Positions 8,684-17,641 of a stretch of DNA of 37,201 nt are shown in pieces. The notes beneath the pieces were generated by a model, which ran no database searches, was not told where the DNA came from, and was given only the letters and a program-made list of their open reading frames with translations. The stretch comes from Verrucomicrobium sp. BvORR106 (GTDB lineage: Bacteria; Verrucomicrobiota; Verrucomicrobiia; Verrucomicrobiales; Verrucomicrobiaceae): the NCBI RefSeq assembly GCF_000739655.1, contig NZ_BATR01000045.1, positions 1-37,201 of the forward strand. The letters are read 5' to 3'. Position 1 is the stretch's first letter. Every line of letters starts with the position of its first letter. The position numbers and the translations under genes were made by a program.

Positions 8684-8959
8684 ATGAATAAAGCTGAACT
8701 TATTGAAGCCGTGCAAAAGAATCTCGGCGGAGACACTTCCAAACGCGCCGCTTCGGACGCCGTGGAAGCCGTGCTCGCTTCGATTTCCAAAGGCGTGGCG
8801 AAGACCGGTACGGTCCAGCTTATCGGCTTCGGTACCTTCAAGGTGGCCAAGCGCGCCGCCCGCACCGGCCGCAACCCGAAGACGGGTGAAGCCATGAAGA
8901 TCAAAGCCTCCAAAACGGTTCGCTTCGTCCCCTCCTCCGCCCTCAAAGGCGCGCTCTAA
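8684..8959 (+). CDS. HU/IHF-family DNA-binding protein
   Basis: A 91-aa basic nucleoid protein that bends DNA as a dimer. The N-terminal helices (MNKAELIEAVQKNLGG) and the beta-arm signature GFGTFKVAKRAARTGRNPKTGE with the conserved NPKTG tip are present, ending in the VRFVPSSALKGAL C-terminus typical of HU. Whether it is HU or an IHF subunit cannot be decided. The frame is open far upstream, but the family start and the promoter position both select ATG 8684. It is a single-gene unit: its own promoter upstream and a strong terminator about 55 nt downstream. Confidence 0.95.
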   Translation: MNKAELIEAVQKNLGGDTSKRAASDAVEAVLASISKGVAKTGTVQLIGFGTFKVAKRAARTGRNPKTGEAMKIKASKTVRFVPSSALKGAL

Positions 8960-9011
8960 GCGAATCGCTGAAGTTGTCTTTTCTGAGACGCATTCAGTCA
9001 CTCTCTCAAGC

Positions 9012-9050
9012 AAAGTCCGCGGTTGTTGCAGCCGCGGGCTTTTTTTGTTT
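9012..9050 (+). terminator. Intrinsic terminator of the HU gene
   Basis: An 11-bp stem pairs 9012-9022 with 9032-9042 (core CCGCGG/CCGCGG, one G-T wobble), with loop TTGTTGCAG, and runs straight into a T-tract (9040-9050). It separates the HU gene from convergent pabB. Confidence 0.85.
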
Positions 9051-9076
9051 CAAGGGATGACGTTTGATACTGAGAG

Positions 9077-10345
9077 TCAGCGGCTGGCCAGCAGCAGACC
9101 GGCTGCTTTGTGTCGCGTCTCCTCCCACTCCCGCAGCGGATCCGAGTCCGCAACGATGCCGGCCCCGGTGTTGAACACGGCCTGCGGACCTTCACGCCAG
9201 GCGGTGCGTATGGCAATGTTGAAGTGGCTTTCACCATTGAAGCCGAAGCAGCCGATGGCACCGGTGTAAAGTCCGCGTGGATGCGGCTCAAGTTCGTGAA
9301 TGATCTCCAGGGCGCGCTTCTTTGGCGCACCGCTGATGGAGCCTCCGGGGAAGCAGGCCAGAAACGCAGCGAGATGATCCACATCAGCTCGCAAGGTGCC
9401 TTCCACAGTGGAGACGAGATGATGCACCTGCGCGTGGCGCTCGTGCTTCAACAGCTCGGTCACACGCACGCTGCCGAACTCGCATACTTGTCCCAGATCG
9501 TTGCGTTCCAGGTCCGTGATCATCACGAGCTCTGCGCGTTCTTTGGGCGAGTTCAGCAACTCGCCGGCGAGGAACTGGTCTTCGATCGCTTCGCTGGCGC
9601 GCGGTCGCGTCCCCTTGATGGGACGCGTCACAATGTGATTGCCGCTGATCTTGAGAAAGCACTCCGGTGATGCACTGAAGACCTGGGTGCCAGCAAGGTT
9701 CAGGTAAGCACTGTAGGGGGCGGGTGAGGCCTTGCGCAGACGCTCGTAAAAACGCCATGGATCCAATCCCTCTGGCCAGGTGGCCGACCAGGGATAGGAG
9801 AGGTTCACCTGGTAGATATCACCTGCCGTGATGTACTCTTGGGCGCGACGAACGCGGCTGCAGAAGTCCTCCTGAGTCATGCAGGGCGTGAACTCGGGGA
9901 GGAGAGCGTCCACCGGTATGGGAGCAGGGGCTCTGAGCAGACCGGGCCTGCCATCACTCGATCCGTCTCCGGTCTTGAGCCAGGACTGGGTTCCGTGTTG
10001 ATACACGTGGCATCGGGCAAAGCGGCCCAGCGTGTATTGCCCGTCAAACCCGATCCATCCATAGAGGCCACCAGCCGGAGCGCCGAGATCCACCACATGG
10101 CGGGGACGGTGCTGCTGCATGATCTCGCGAAGCTTGGGGGCATCTTCGAAGAGATTGCCGGTCAGCACTTCTTCCGGGGCCTCGGCGACGATGGAGAAGG
10201 AACTGTTGGTGGCGATGGCGCTGTCGAGAAACACCAGATCGCCTGCAGCCTGCTTCGCACGCGCGAGTTCCAGCGGCGAAGGCGGCTGGAGCAAAGAGGG
10301 GTGCGGGGCATGTCCAACGGATGTCACAGCCTTGTCAAAGTGCAC
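9077..10345 (-). CDS. pabB: Aminodeoxychorismate synthase component I (PabB)
   Basis: Chorismate-binding enzyme of folate synthesis, 422 aa, converting chorismate with ammonia to 4-amino-4-deoxychorismate; cytoplasmic, normally paired with the PabA glutaminase, which is not in this window. The PIKGTRPR motif with catalytic K244 (residues 242-249) marks PabB; anthranilate synthases have PIAGT here. Further motifs are ELVMITDLERNDLG, FPGGSISGAPKKRALEII, and GAGIVADSDPLREWEET near the end. The start used is GTG at 10345; no upstream ATG exists in frame, but the open frame continues about 25 codons to the asd terminator, so a non-standard upstream start is possible. It follows asd on the same strand, with a terminator between them. 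Confidence 0.93.
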   Translation of the reverse strand: MHFDKAVTSVGHAPHPSLLQPPSPLELARAKQAAGDLVFLDSAIATNSSFSIVAEAPEEVLTGNLFEDAPKLREIMQQHRPRHVVDLGAPAGGLYGWIGFDGQYTLGRFARCHVYQHGTQSWLKTGDGSSDGRPGLLRAPAPIPVDALLPEFTPCMTQEDFCSRVRRAQEYITAGDIYQVNLSYPWSATWPEGLDPWRFYERLRKASPAPYSAYLNLAGTQVFSASPECFLKISGNHIVTRPIKGTRPRASEAIEDQFLAGELLNSPKERAELVMITDLERNDLGQVCEFGSVRVTELLKHERHAQVHHLVSTVEGTLRADVDHLAAFLACFPGGSISGAPKKRALEIIHELEPHPRGLYTGAIGCFGFNGESHFNIAIRTAWREGPQAVFNTGAGIVADSDPLREWEETRHKAAGLLLASR

Positions 10346-10416
10346 TGGAAGTGCCGGGACATCAAGCAGGACGGCGGGAGGCGGGACGATTGAACGACGC
10401 GTTCGGACAAACAGCC

Positions 10417-10454
10417 AAATAAAAACCCCGCAGGACCAGAAGGCCGCTGCGGGG
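10417..10454 (-). terminator. Intrinsic terminator of asd
   Basis: Perfect 8-bp stem CCCCGCAG/CTGCGGGG (10426-10433/10447-10454). Read on the minus strand it is followed by a T-rich tract (complement of 10417-10425). It is placed 24 nt after the asd stop codon. Confidence 0.85.
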
Positions 10455-10477
10455 TGGAAGTTCTGTGATGAGGGCCG

Positions 10478-11506
10478 TTAGAGGCACTCCGCGATCTGCA
10501 CCGCATTGAGAGCCGCTCCTTTGAGGAGCTGGTCACCGGCGATCCAGAAGGCGAGACCGTTGTCGAGGGCGCAGTCGAGACGGAGGCGGCCCACCGCGCA
10601 GTTGTCCTTGCCTGCCACATCGAGAGCCAGCGGATACTGCTTGAGGGTGGGGTCATCCACGAGATCGAGGCCGGGGGCTTTGGCGAGCACAGCGCGGGCT
10701 TCCGCAACGGTGACCGGCTTCTCAAACTCCGCGCTCACGGCCACGCTGTGGGCCCGGAAGACGGGCACACGCACGCAGGTGACGCTGGCGCGGAAGCTGG
10801 GGTGGTGCATGATTTTGCGCCCCTCGTTCTCCATTTTCATCTCCTCCTTGGTGTAGCCAGAGTCGAGGAAGCTGTCCACGTGAGGCAGGGCGTTGAAGGC
10901 GATCTGGTGGGGATAGACCTTCACCTTGTCCGCAGCGAGGCGCACGTCGTCCCACTTGCGGTCGGCAGAGGCCCAGTCGCGCACCTGCGCCTCCAGTTCC
11001 TCAATGGCCTGGGCACCGGTGCCGGAGACGGCCTGGTAGCTGCTGGCGAATACGCGCTTCACTCCGAAGGCCTGATGCAGCGGGTACAGCGCCATCAGGG
11101 TGATGGCGGTCGTACAGTTCGGGTTGGCGGCGATGCCTTTGGGGAGGTTCTTGAGATCCGCGGCATTGATTTCCGGCACCACGAGCGGCACCTCGTCATC
11201 CATGCGGAAGGCGGAGGAGTTGTCCACCACGATAGCGCCCGCCTTGGTAGCGTAAGGAGCGAACTCCTTGCTGATGCCGCCGCCCGCGCTGAAGAGGGCG
11301 ATGTCCACACCGGCGAAGGCGTCAGGCGTCAGTTCCTTCACTGTCACGTCCTCACCCTTGAATTTCATCGTCTTTCCGGCGCTTCTGGCGCTGGCAAGAA
11401 GGGTAAGCTGGCCGACGGGGAAGTTGCGCTGTTCAAGGCAGCGCAACATTTCCACTCCCACCGCTCCGGTGGCGCCGACGACCGCGACATGTTTGGTGTT
11501 GCTCAT
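10478..11506 (-). CDS. asd: Aspartate-semialdehyde dehydrogenase
   Basis: NADPH-dependent reduction of aspartyl phosphate to aspartate semialdehyde, the branch point to lysine/meso-diaminopimelate, threonine and methionine; cytoplasmic. Length 342 aa is typical. The N-terminal nucleotide-binding loop GATGAVG (residues 11-17), the SAGGG segment at 73, the catalytic cysteine C131 in NPNCTT, the SYQAVSGTG segment near 156 and the catalytic-site histidine H253 in FRAHS are all present. ATG 11506 is chosen because the Rossmann strand begins directly after it; the longer open frame adds 23 unrelated residues. The start is only 50 nt from the divergent L,D-transpeptidase start, so the two promoters must overlap. 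Confidence 0.96.
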   Translation of the reverse strand: MSNTKHVAVVGATGAVGVEMLRCLEQRNFPVGQLTLLASARSAGKTMKFKGEDVTVKELTPDAFAGVDIALFSAGGGISKEFAPYATKAGAIVVDNSSAFRMDDEVPLVVPEINAADLKNLPKGIAANPNCTTAITLMALYPLHQAFGVKRVFASSYQAVSGTGAQAIEELEAQVRDWASADRKWDDVRLAADKVKVYPHQIAFNALPHVDSFLDSGYTKEEMKMENEGRKIMHHPSFRASVTCVRVPVFRAHSVAVSAEFEKPVTVAEARAVLAKAPGLDLVDDPTLKQYPLALDVAGKDNCAVGRLRLDCALDNGLAFWIAGDQLLKGAALNAVQIAECL

Positions 11507-11556
11507 GGTGTTTGCTTTGTAGAAAAGGGCGGGCAGATTACCCCGACGCCCGCAAA

Positions 11557-12021
11557 ATGCAACTTTCGCACCCACGCCTCGAAGTCTCGGTCGCTACGCA
11601 AACCCTTTCCTTATGGGACGGTACGCGCCAGGTGAAGATTTGGCCATGCAGCACCTCGAAGTTCGGCATTGGGTTTGAGGAAGGCTCGAACCGCACGCCG
11701 CTGGGGGCCTTTCGGGTCGCGGAGAAGCACGGGGCGGACAGCCCGTTGCACACCGTATTCAAGAGTCGGAAGGCCGTGGGCGAATGGACGCCCGGGGAAA
11801 TGACCGACGCGGACCTCATCCTGGCCCGCATCCTGTGGCTGGAAGGTGCAGAGATGCGCAACGCGAACACGAAGGACCGCTACGTGTACATCCACGGCAC
11901 CAACCAGGAGGAGCTGATCGGTCAGCGAGGCAGCCACGGCTGCGTGCGCATGCGAAATCTGGACGTGGTGGAGCTCTACGACCTGGTGGCGCTGGGCACG
12001 CCCGTTTACATCGGGGAATAA
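11557..12021 (+). CDS. YkuD-type L,D-transpeptidase, no visible signal peptide
   Basis: A 154-aa protein consisting of little more than the L,D-transpeptidase catalytic domain. H113 (YIHGTNQ) and the SHGCVRM motif with nucleophile C129 and R131 are intact. Such enzymes form meso-DAP to meso-DAP cross-links or attach proteins to peptidoglycan in the periplasm. Neither this start nor the 15 extra upstream codons gives a signal peptide, which is odd for a wall enzyme; a missed start or another export route is possible. It is divergent from asd (50 nt apart), and its last 16 nt overlap the end of the convergent beta-strand-repeat gene. Confidence 0.85.
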   Translation: MQLSHPRLEVSVATQTLSLWDGTRQVKIWPCSTSKFGIGFEEGSNRTPLGAFRVAEKHGADSPLHTVFKSRKAVGEWTPGEMTDADLILARILWLEGAEMRNANTKDRYVYIHGTNQEELIGQRGSHGCVRMRNLDVVELYDLVALGTPVYIGE

Positions 12022-14873
12022 GGTCCCCCTTTGCGCCGCCGCCGCAGGAGAAGGCTGGTGCATCCTGCGAGCAGCAACAGTGCACGGGATGGCTCGGGTG
12101 CCACACGGATGATGCCGTCGTCCTTGAAGGTGCTGTAGTCCCAGTAGAGCCCGGAGCCGAGGGTGAACTCAGGGAGGTCCAGTGAGGTTTCCCGGGCCGG
12201 GTCGAAGGTGCCCCAGATAGCGGAGCCCGACGCCCAGTCCAGGAGATCGAACCACTGGCCCCAGCCTGCTTCGAATCCATTGACCCACATGACCTCGAAC
12301 CGGGTGTTGGCTCCCACACTGAGGACGCCAGTGACGGTGATCCGGTCGAACTGGCCTGCTCCAGCGCCGCCCAGGCCGAAGATGGCGCGGGTGGTCGCGC
12401 TGGCGTTGGAAGCGAGGGAGAGGTTTCCGTCAAAAGTGAGGTTTCCCGTGAGATCTCCTGCACTGGCAATCGCGCTCAAGGCCTGGGTCGTGGAATCGCC
12501 AGCCTTGATGAGGGCGGTGCCGCTCAAGCCAAAATTGCCGAGGAAGGTGCCGGAGCCGGAAAAGACCTGGCTGCTGCTGGTGTAGCCACCGGTCCCGGTG
12601 AGCGCGGTCGTTTTGAGGGTGGCACCGCTGTCCACCTGAAGCCACGGACTGTCAGCGATGGAGGCAGAGGCTCCCAGAGAGTAAGTGCCCGCCGAAACGG
12701 TGGTTTTCCCAGTGTAGGTGTTCTGCGCCTCCACGACCAGTTCACCCACGCCAGTTTTGTTGATGCCTCCTGCTCCGCTGATGACGTTTTGCAGGGTGAG
12801 CACCCTGCCGACGATGTCCATCACGGCCACTCCCGATTGCAGGGTCACGGTTCCGGAGTAGATGCTGTTGGTCGCGCCTCCGCCGGTACCGCCGCGATTG
12901 CGCAGGGTGGCGTTGTTTTCAAGCACCAGAGCGTCCTTGTAGTTGTTGTCTCCCGGAACTTGGCCGCCACCGCCGGAGCCGTTCTGGTCCAAGGAAAGGA
13001 CCGCATTGCTGCGTACGGTAGTCTTGCCGGCCGTGGTGCCCATGCCGGACGCCTTGCGCAGGTAGAACTCGCCGGCAGCGACGTCGATGTCGCCGGTGAA
13101 AGCGCTGTTGTCGCCTGAGGTGGAGATGAATCCTGTCGCCACATTGATGGTGAGCGTGCCGGACCCGGTGATGTTGCCATTAAGCCGCCACGCCACCACG
13201 GAGCTGTAGAGGGTGCCGCCATTGGCGGTGACGTGAATGCCGCGCTCAATGGGGGAGCCACCGCCGGTGTAGTCAAAGCCGCCGCCGTCCAGAACGAAGT
13301 TAGCCGGATCATTGGTGGCGGTGCCCAGTCGCGCTGCGCTGGCGGCACGCAGAATGCCCGCTTTTACCGTGATGGGGCCGCTGAATGTGTTGGCGGTGGA
13401 GCCAGAGAGATTGAGCACCCCTGCACCGGTCTTGATCAGTCCCGCCGCGCCTGTGCCCCGATTGGTGATGACGCCCGCGTAGGTGAGGGTGCCGGGCTGC
13501 ACCTCGATGGTGGCTGCGCCTGTGCCGGTGGCGGCACCGATGGCGATACCGCGGTTGGTGCTTAACACCACTTCCGGGGTGGGTGTAGCAGGAGGTGTCA
13601 CTCGCAGAGTGGCACCGTCATGGATCACCAGGCTGGCGGGTGTGGCGGTTGTGGGGGCCGTGCCGAGGTTGCCATCGGAGGCGATGCTCAACGTGCCAGC
13701 CTCAATCACGGTGGCACCGGTGTAGGTGTTGGCTCCGTGAAGCTGCAAAATGCCCAGCCCTCGTTTGGTGAAGCCGCCATCGATCGCCGCAACGCCGGCA
13801 TGAATGAGCTTGGCAGCCACGAGGATGTTGCGTCCGTTGGTGTCAATGATGGCCCCGCCTTCCTTCACGTTGTAGGTGATGCCGGACGTGTTAGCGAGGA
13901 AGGCAAAGTTGGCATCCGCGGCGTCCCCTGCGGTATCAGTGACCCTGAGCACCCCTCCGTTGAAGTTGAACTCTGTGACTTTACCCACGTCGGGGGTGCC
14001 AGAGCGCAACACTCGCCGGACGGTGACGGTGCCACCATCCAGGTTGAAGATGGCAGAGCTGGCTCCGGTGTTCTCAAACACCAGACCGGTGGTGGCGGAG
14101 GCATTGCCATTGAGTTGGCCGCCAGTGATAGTCACGACCACGTCGCCTGCGGCACTGGTCCGGTTGCCCAGGATGAAATTGCGGCTGCCGGAGGAGTTAG
14201 CACCGGCATTGACGATGCCGCCGCTGATCAGAAGGGTTCCGGATCCCGAGGCACCGTTGCCAGAGGCGGTGGTCCCGACGATGAAGGTTTCTCCCGAACT
14301 CAAGATGCCACCGGTCTTGACCTCGACAGTGGTGCCTCCGTTGATGTTGAGGAAACTGGTCCCAGTGGTGCTCAAGGTCGCGCCGCTGTCGATAACCAGC
14401 TTGCCACCGCCATCCACGTGGATCTGCCCTGCTCGCTGTACGGTGAGATTCTGGCCGAAGGTAACGGTCGCGGCGGGATCGATGGTGATGTTCCCACCCA
14501 AGGTGAGAATGCGAGCACTGGTGTCGCCTTGAAGAAGGTAACCATTGGCCTTGCTCTGGAAGACCAGGGTGTTCGCGCTAATCGCGGAACGCAAGGTCAC
14601 GGTGCCTCCCAACCCGGCATCCGTGTCAGTGGGTGATCCGAAGATGGCAGCATTCCCGGTCGCCCAGGGTTTCAAGGTGCTGTCGAACCAGAATGATGAT
14701 GTGGTGTCCCAGTCGGCGGATCCTCCCGTGCCACTGCTGCCGCGCCAATAGAAGTTAGCCGCATTCGCGGGGAGGGTTGTGAGCAGGGAAGCCATTCCCA
14801 ACAGCAGCATACTCCATCGGCGCGTAGACGAAGTGCAAACGGAACGAGATGGGAGAAGGATGGAGGCTGACAT
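12006..14873 (-). CDS. Autotransporter-associated beta-strand repeat protein with PEP-CTERM tail
   Basis: A 955-aa secreted protein. The signal peptide covers residues 1-38 (basic RR before MLLLGMASLLTTLPANA, cut before ANFYW). The body is a Gly/Thr/Ala/Ser-rich repetitive beta-helix with at least three autotransporter-associated repeats (PATR type, K-x-G-x-G-x-L-x-L...NTYTG...T-V-x-x-G-T) near residues 366, 481 and 704. There is no C-terminal outer-membrane barrel. Instead the end has PEP at 926-928, a hydrophobic helix and RRRRK, the PEP-CTERM exosortase sorting signal. It is therefore probably anchored or released at the surface after exosortase processing; the exosortase is not in this window. 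A beta-helix may bind or coat polysaccharide, but no function is established. Confidence 0.9.
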   Translation of the reverse strand: MSASILLPSRSVCTSSTRRWSMLLLGMASLLTTLPANAANFYWRGSSGTGGSADWDTTSSFWFDSTLKPWATGNAAIFGSPTDTDAGLGGTVTLRSAISANTLVFQSKANGYLLQGDTSARILTLGGNITIDPAATVTFGQNLTVQRAGQIHVDGGGKLVIDSGATLSTTGTSFLNINGGTTVEVKTGGILSSGETFIVGTTASGNGASGSGTLLISGGIVNAGANSSGSRNFILGNRTSAAGDVVVTITGGQLNGNASATTGLVFENTGASSAIFNLDGGTVTVRRVLRSGTPDVGKVTEFNFNGGVLRVTDTAGDAADANFAFLANTSGITYNVKEGGAIIDTNGRNILVAAKLIHAGVAAIDGGFTKRGLGILQLHGANTYTGATVIEAGTLSIASDGNLGTAPTTATPASLVIHDGATLRVTPPATPTPEVVLSTNRGIAIGAATGTGAATIEVQPGTLTYAGVITNRGTGAAGLIKTGAGVLNLSGSTANTFSGPITVKAGILRAASAARLGTATNDPANFVLDGGGFDYTGGGSPIERGIHVTANGGTLYSSVVAWRLNGNITGSGTLTINVATGFISTSGDNSAFTGDIDVAAGEFYLRKASGMGTTAGKTTVRSNAVLSLDQNGSGGGGQVPGDNNYKDALVLENNATLRNRGGTGGGATNSIYSGTVTLQSGVAVMDIVGRVLTLQNVISGAGGINKTGVGELVVEAQNTYTGKTTVSAGTYSLGASASIADSPWLQVDSGATLKTTALTGTGGYTSSSQVFSGSGTFLGNFGLSGTALIKAGDSTTQALSAIASAGDLTGNLTFDGNLSLASNASATTRAIFGLGGAGAGQFDRITVTGVLSVGANTRFEVMWVNGFEAGWGQWFDLLDWASGSAIWGTFDPARETSLDLPEFTLGSGLYWDYSTFKDDGIIRVAPEPSRALLLLAGCTSLLLRRRRKGGPYSPM

Positions 14874-15198
14874 GATGACGGGAGTCGCTTGTGTGAGGCA
14901 AGCAGTTCAGAATGAGCGTGCTGGAGCGGTTCCTTCCCGTCGAGGGAGTCAGGCCGGAAGGACGCCGCTTCTCTTGAGGCAAAATCGCGGGGGTTTTGGA
15001 CACGAATTCTCCCAATCCCTTGCGATTGTTTGGATCACGCTTGCGCCAGATCCCGAAAGCGGTGCTGCGAGCCACTTAGAAAAAAATGAAAGGCGCGTCC
15101 ACCGGCTTCGTTTTCACGCGCCAGCCAGTGGCAACATTGGTGACCCACTTTGAATGCTGCGGCACACGACGCAGTCCAAACGACTTGACTCCAGAGCG
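14874..15198. other. Divergent intergenic region
   Basis: This 325-nt stretch separates the starts of the PEP-CTERM protein gene and the DUF1549 gene, so it must carry both promoters, but I cannot place convincing boxes. The only structure seen is a 7-bp stem GGCGCGT/ACGCGCC (15092-15098/15116-15122), about 75 nt before the DUF1549 start. Confidence 0.6.
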
Positions 15199-17616
15199 AT
15201 GAAATCAGTGAGAAAGCAATACCTGACGACAGGCTTGCGCGCGGTGACCACCGCAGCGGCTGTGGTGGTGATGTCACTTCCCGGCAGAGCGCCAGGCGCG
15301 GATGAGGAAATGACTCCCAAGGTGACCCCGGCGGTCAGTCCGACCGCTGTACCCACCGCGAAGCCCAAGGTCAAAGCGGCGGCGAAAAACGCCAAGCGGG
15401 CGGATCGCAATGCGCAGGTCACCTTCCTGGAGACACCGCCAGCCAAGGAACCTCTCTACACTGGCAAGGTGGAGGTTCAGCAGGCGGCGGCGAAGATTGA
15501 TGAACTGGTGGCCACCAAACTGGCGGCGGAAAAGATCCAGCACAATGCACCGGCCTCCGATGAGATCTTTGTGCGCCGCATCTATCTGGATGTGATTGGT
15601 CGCATCCCTACCAAGGCGGAAGCCGTGGCATTCCTGGAATCCAAGGATGGCAACAAGCGGCAGAAGCTCATTGATCAACTGCTGAACAGCGATGGCTATG
15701 TGCAGCATGCCTTCAACTTCTGGGCAGATGTGTTGCGGGTGAAGAACGGCATCGCTCCAGGTGGCCAGGGTCGCGAGGCCGGTGCGGCGTACATCCAGTG
15801 GCTCAAGGAGTCATTGAGAGACAACAAGCCCTATGATCGGATGGTGCGGGAGCTCCTGACGGCAGATGGTGCCACCTATGAAGATGGGGCCATGGGCTTC
15901 TACATGCGGGATCTGGGGATGCCACTGGACAACATGGCGGTGACGACCCAGGTCTTCCTGGGCACCCAGATGGTGTGCGCCCAGTGCCACAACCATCCCT
16001 TCGACAAGTGGAGTCAGATGGACTACTACCAGATGGCCGCGCACAGCAATGGCATGGCCGGGTCCAACGCCCTGGCCAATGCGGCGGATGTGAACCGCTT
16101 CATGACCCAGCAAGGTCTGGCGGGCGAAGATCGCCGGACGATGAACAAGGCTTTCAGCGAGATCCTGTTCCGGTTGCGCTTCAACCATGTGTACTCCCTG
16201 GACCGCGCGCTGAAGCTGCCCGGTGACTACCAGTACAAGGACGCCAGACCGGGTGCGAACATCGAACCGATGATCCCGGTGGCCTTCTCCAAGGACGGCA
16301 AGATCGTCAAGGAGGGTGAGGCTCCGATCCTGGCTTATTCCCAGTGGATGACCTCGCGGGAGAATCCGCGCTTCACCCTGGTGGTGGCCAACCGGCTCTG
16401 GAAGAAAGTCATGGGCATGGGGGTGATCGACCCCGTGGATGAGATCACAGACTCCACGGTGCCGAGCAACCCGGCCCTCATGGAGTTCCTTGAAACTACC
16501 ATGAAGCAGGTGAATTACGACATGAAGGCGTACCTGCGCATCCTGTTGAACTCCCAGACTTACCAGCGGGAGGCCTTCTCTGCCGATGTGGAGCTGGGGG
16601 CCCAGTACCACTTCCCCGGACCGCTGCTGCGTCGCATGACGGCAGAACAGATTTGGGATTCGATCGTGGCCCTGGCCAAGGACAACCCGGATGAGGCCAG
16701 CCATGCCACCTACATGGACACGAAGCAACTCCTCACCAAAGTGGAGTGGATGGATCGCACCATTCTGGCCCAGACCCCGGCGGAGCTGGTGGAAGGGGCG
16801 CGGAAGATCGCTGCCTACGGCAAGGATCTGAATGAAGACATCCAGGCCAAGACGGCGGCGCTCAAGGCGGGGACCTTGAGCGAAGCGGAGGTGCGCGAGG
16901 CCAAACGGGCGGCCAAGACCCAGCGGCAGAAGATCTACGCAAAGTCCGACGAGATCGTCTTCAACGCCGGCTTCCAGAAGCTGGCGGAGCAGATCGCCAA
17001 GGAGCCTGGCGTGGTGGCGAAGCAGACGGACCCAGAGTTCGTCGCACAGATCGCGGCCGCAGTGAAACACTTCGGCAAGATTCCGACCATGGATGAGGCC
17101 TTGGATTTTGTCCTGGCCCAGCAGCGCAAGGATTATTCAAACTGGCAGACGGCCATGCGCGACCGCGAGATGCTGGAGTGGGGTGTGGACACGAAGGAGA
17201 AGAAGGAGAACTACCGCAAGTTTGCCGAGTACCGGGATCGCAACCTGGTTCGCGCGGCGGATCTGCGCAATCCGGCCCCCAACGGGCACTTCCTCAGACT
17301 GTACGGTCAGAGTGACCGGGAGCTGGTGGAGAACGGCAACCGCGATGCCTCCGTGATGCAGGCGCTGACCATGATGAACGGAACGTTGTTCCGCAATCTG
17401 CTCAGTCCCTTCGCCACGATCACGCGTGAAGTCCGGAAGGATGGCAAGGATGTGAATGCCGCGATCGACACCATCTACCTCAGCACGCTGAGCCGCCGTG
17501 CGACGGAGGAGGAGAAAGCGGTGCTGCGCCCGATGGTGGAGCAGAACCCGCTGGAAGGCCGGGGGGACATCCTCTGGACCGTGCTCAACACCCGCCAGTT
17601 TCTCTTCATCCAGTAA
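15199..17616 (+). CDS. DUF1549 and DUF1553 domain-containing secreted protein
   Basis: An 805-aa protein of the planctomycete/verrucomicrobial paired-domain family. A signal peptide (residues 1-33) is followed by a low-complexity Pro/Thr/Ala linker, then DUF1549 from about residue 95 (VRRIYLDVIGRIPTKAEA), which contains the conserved CAQCHNHPFD motif at 260-269, a CxxCH that could bind haem or metal. DUF1553 covers roughly residues 370-800 (PRFTLVVANRLWKKVMG, then RRMTAEQIWDSI). There is no separate cytochrome c domain at the N-terminus as in some relatives. Function is not experimentally settled; the family is often linked to periplasmic polysaccharide breakdown. It is followed after 25 nt by the DUF1501 gene, the usual partner. 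ATG 15199 is chosen for the signal peptide. Confidence 0.92.
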   Translation: MKSVRKQYLTTGLRAVTTAAAVVVMSLPGRAPGADEEMTPKVTPAVSPTAVPTAKPKVKAAAKNAKRADRNAQVTFLETPPAKEPLYTGKVEVQQAAAKIDELVATKLAAEKIQHNAPASDEIFVRRIYLDVIGRIPTKAEAVAFLESKDGNKRQKLIDQLLNSDGYVQHAFNFWADVLRVKNGIAPGGQGREAGAAYIQWLKESLRDNKPYDRMVRELLTADGATYEDGAMGFYMRDLGMPLDNMAVTTQVFLGTQMVCAQCHNHPFDKWSQMDYYQMAAHSNGMAGSNALANAADVNRFMTQQGLAGEDRRTMNKAFSEILFRLRFNHVYSLDRALKLPGDYQYKDARPGANIEPMIPVAFSKDGKIVKEGEAPILAYSQWMTSRENPRFTLVVANRLWKKVMGMGVIDPVDEITDSTVPSNPALMEFLETTMKQVNYDMKAYLRILLNSQTYQREAFSADVELGAQYHFPGPLLRRMTAEQIWDSIVALAKDNPDEASHATYMDTKQLLTKVEWMDRTILAQTPAELVEGARKIAAYGKDLNEDIQAKTAALKAGTLSEAEVREAKRAAKTQRQKIYAKSDEIVFNAGFQKLAEQIAKEPGVVAKQTDPEFVAQIAAAVKHFGKIPTMDEALDFVLAQQRKDYSNWQTAMRDREMLEWGVDTKEKKENYRKFAEYRDRNLVRAADLRNPAPNGHFLRLYGQSDRELVENGNRDASVMQALTMMNGTLFRNLLSPFATITREVRKDGKDVNAAIDTIYLSTLSRRATEEEKAVLRPMVEQNPLEGRGDILWTVLNTRQFLFIQ

Positions 17617-17641
17617 CCAATCTTTTCCCGCACTCATTTCC

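Noticed and set aside
15811-17070. A 419-codon minus-strand frame opposite the DUF1549/DUF1553 gene
   Set aside because: The plus-strand gene has a signal peptide and family motifs; the antisense frame is composition-driven.
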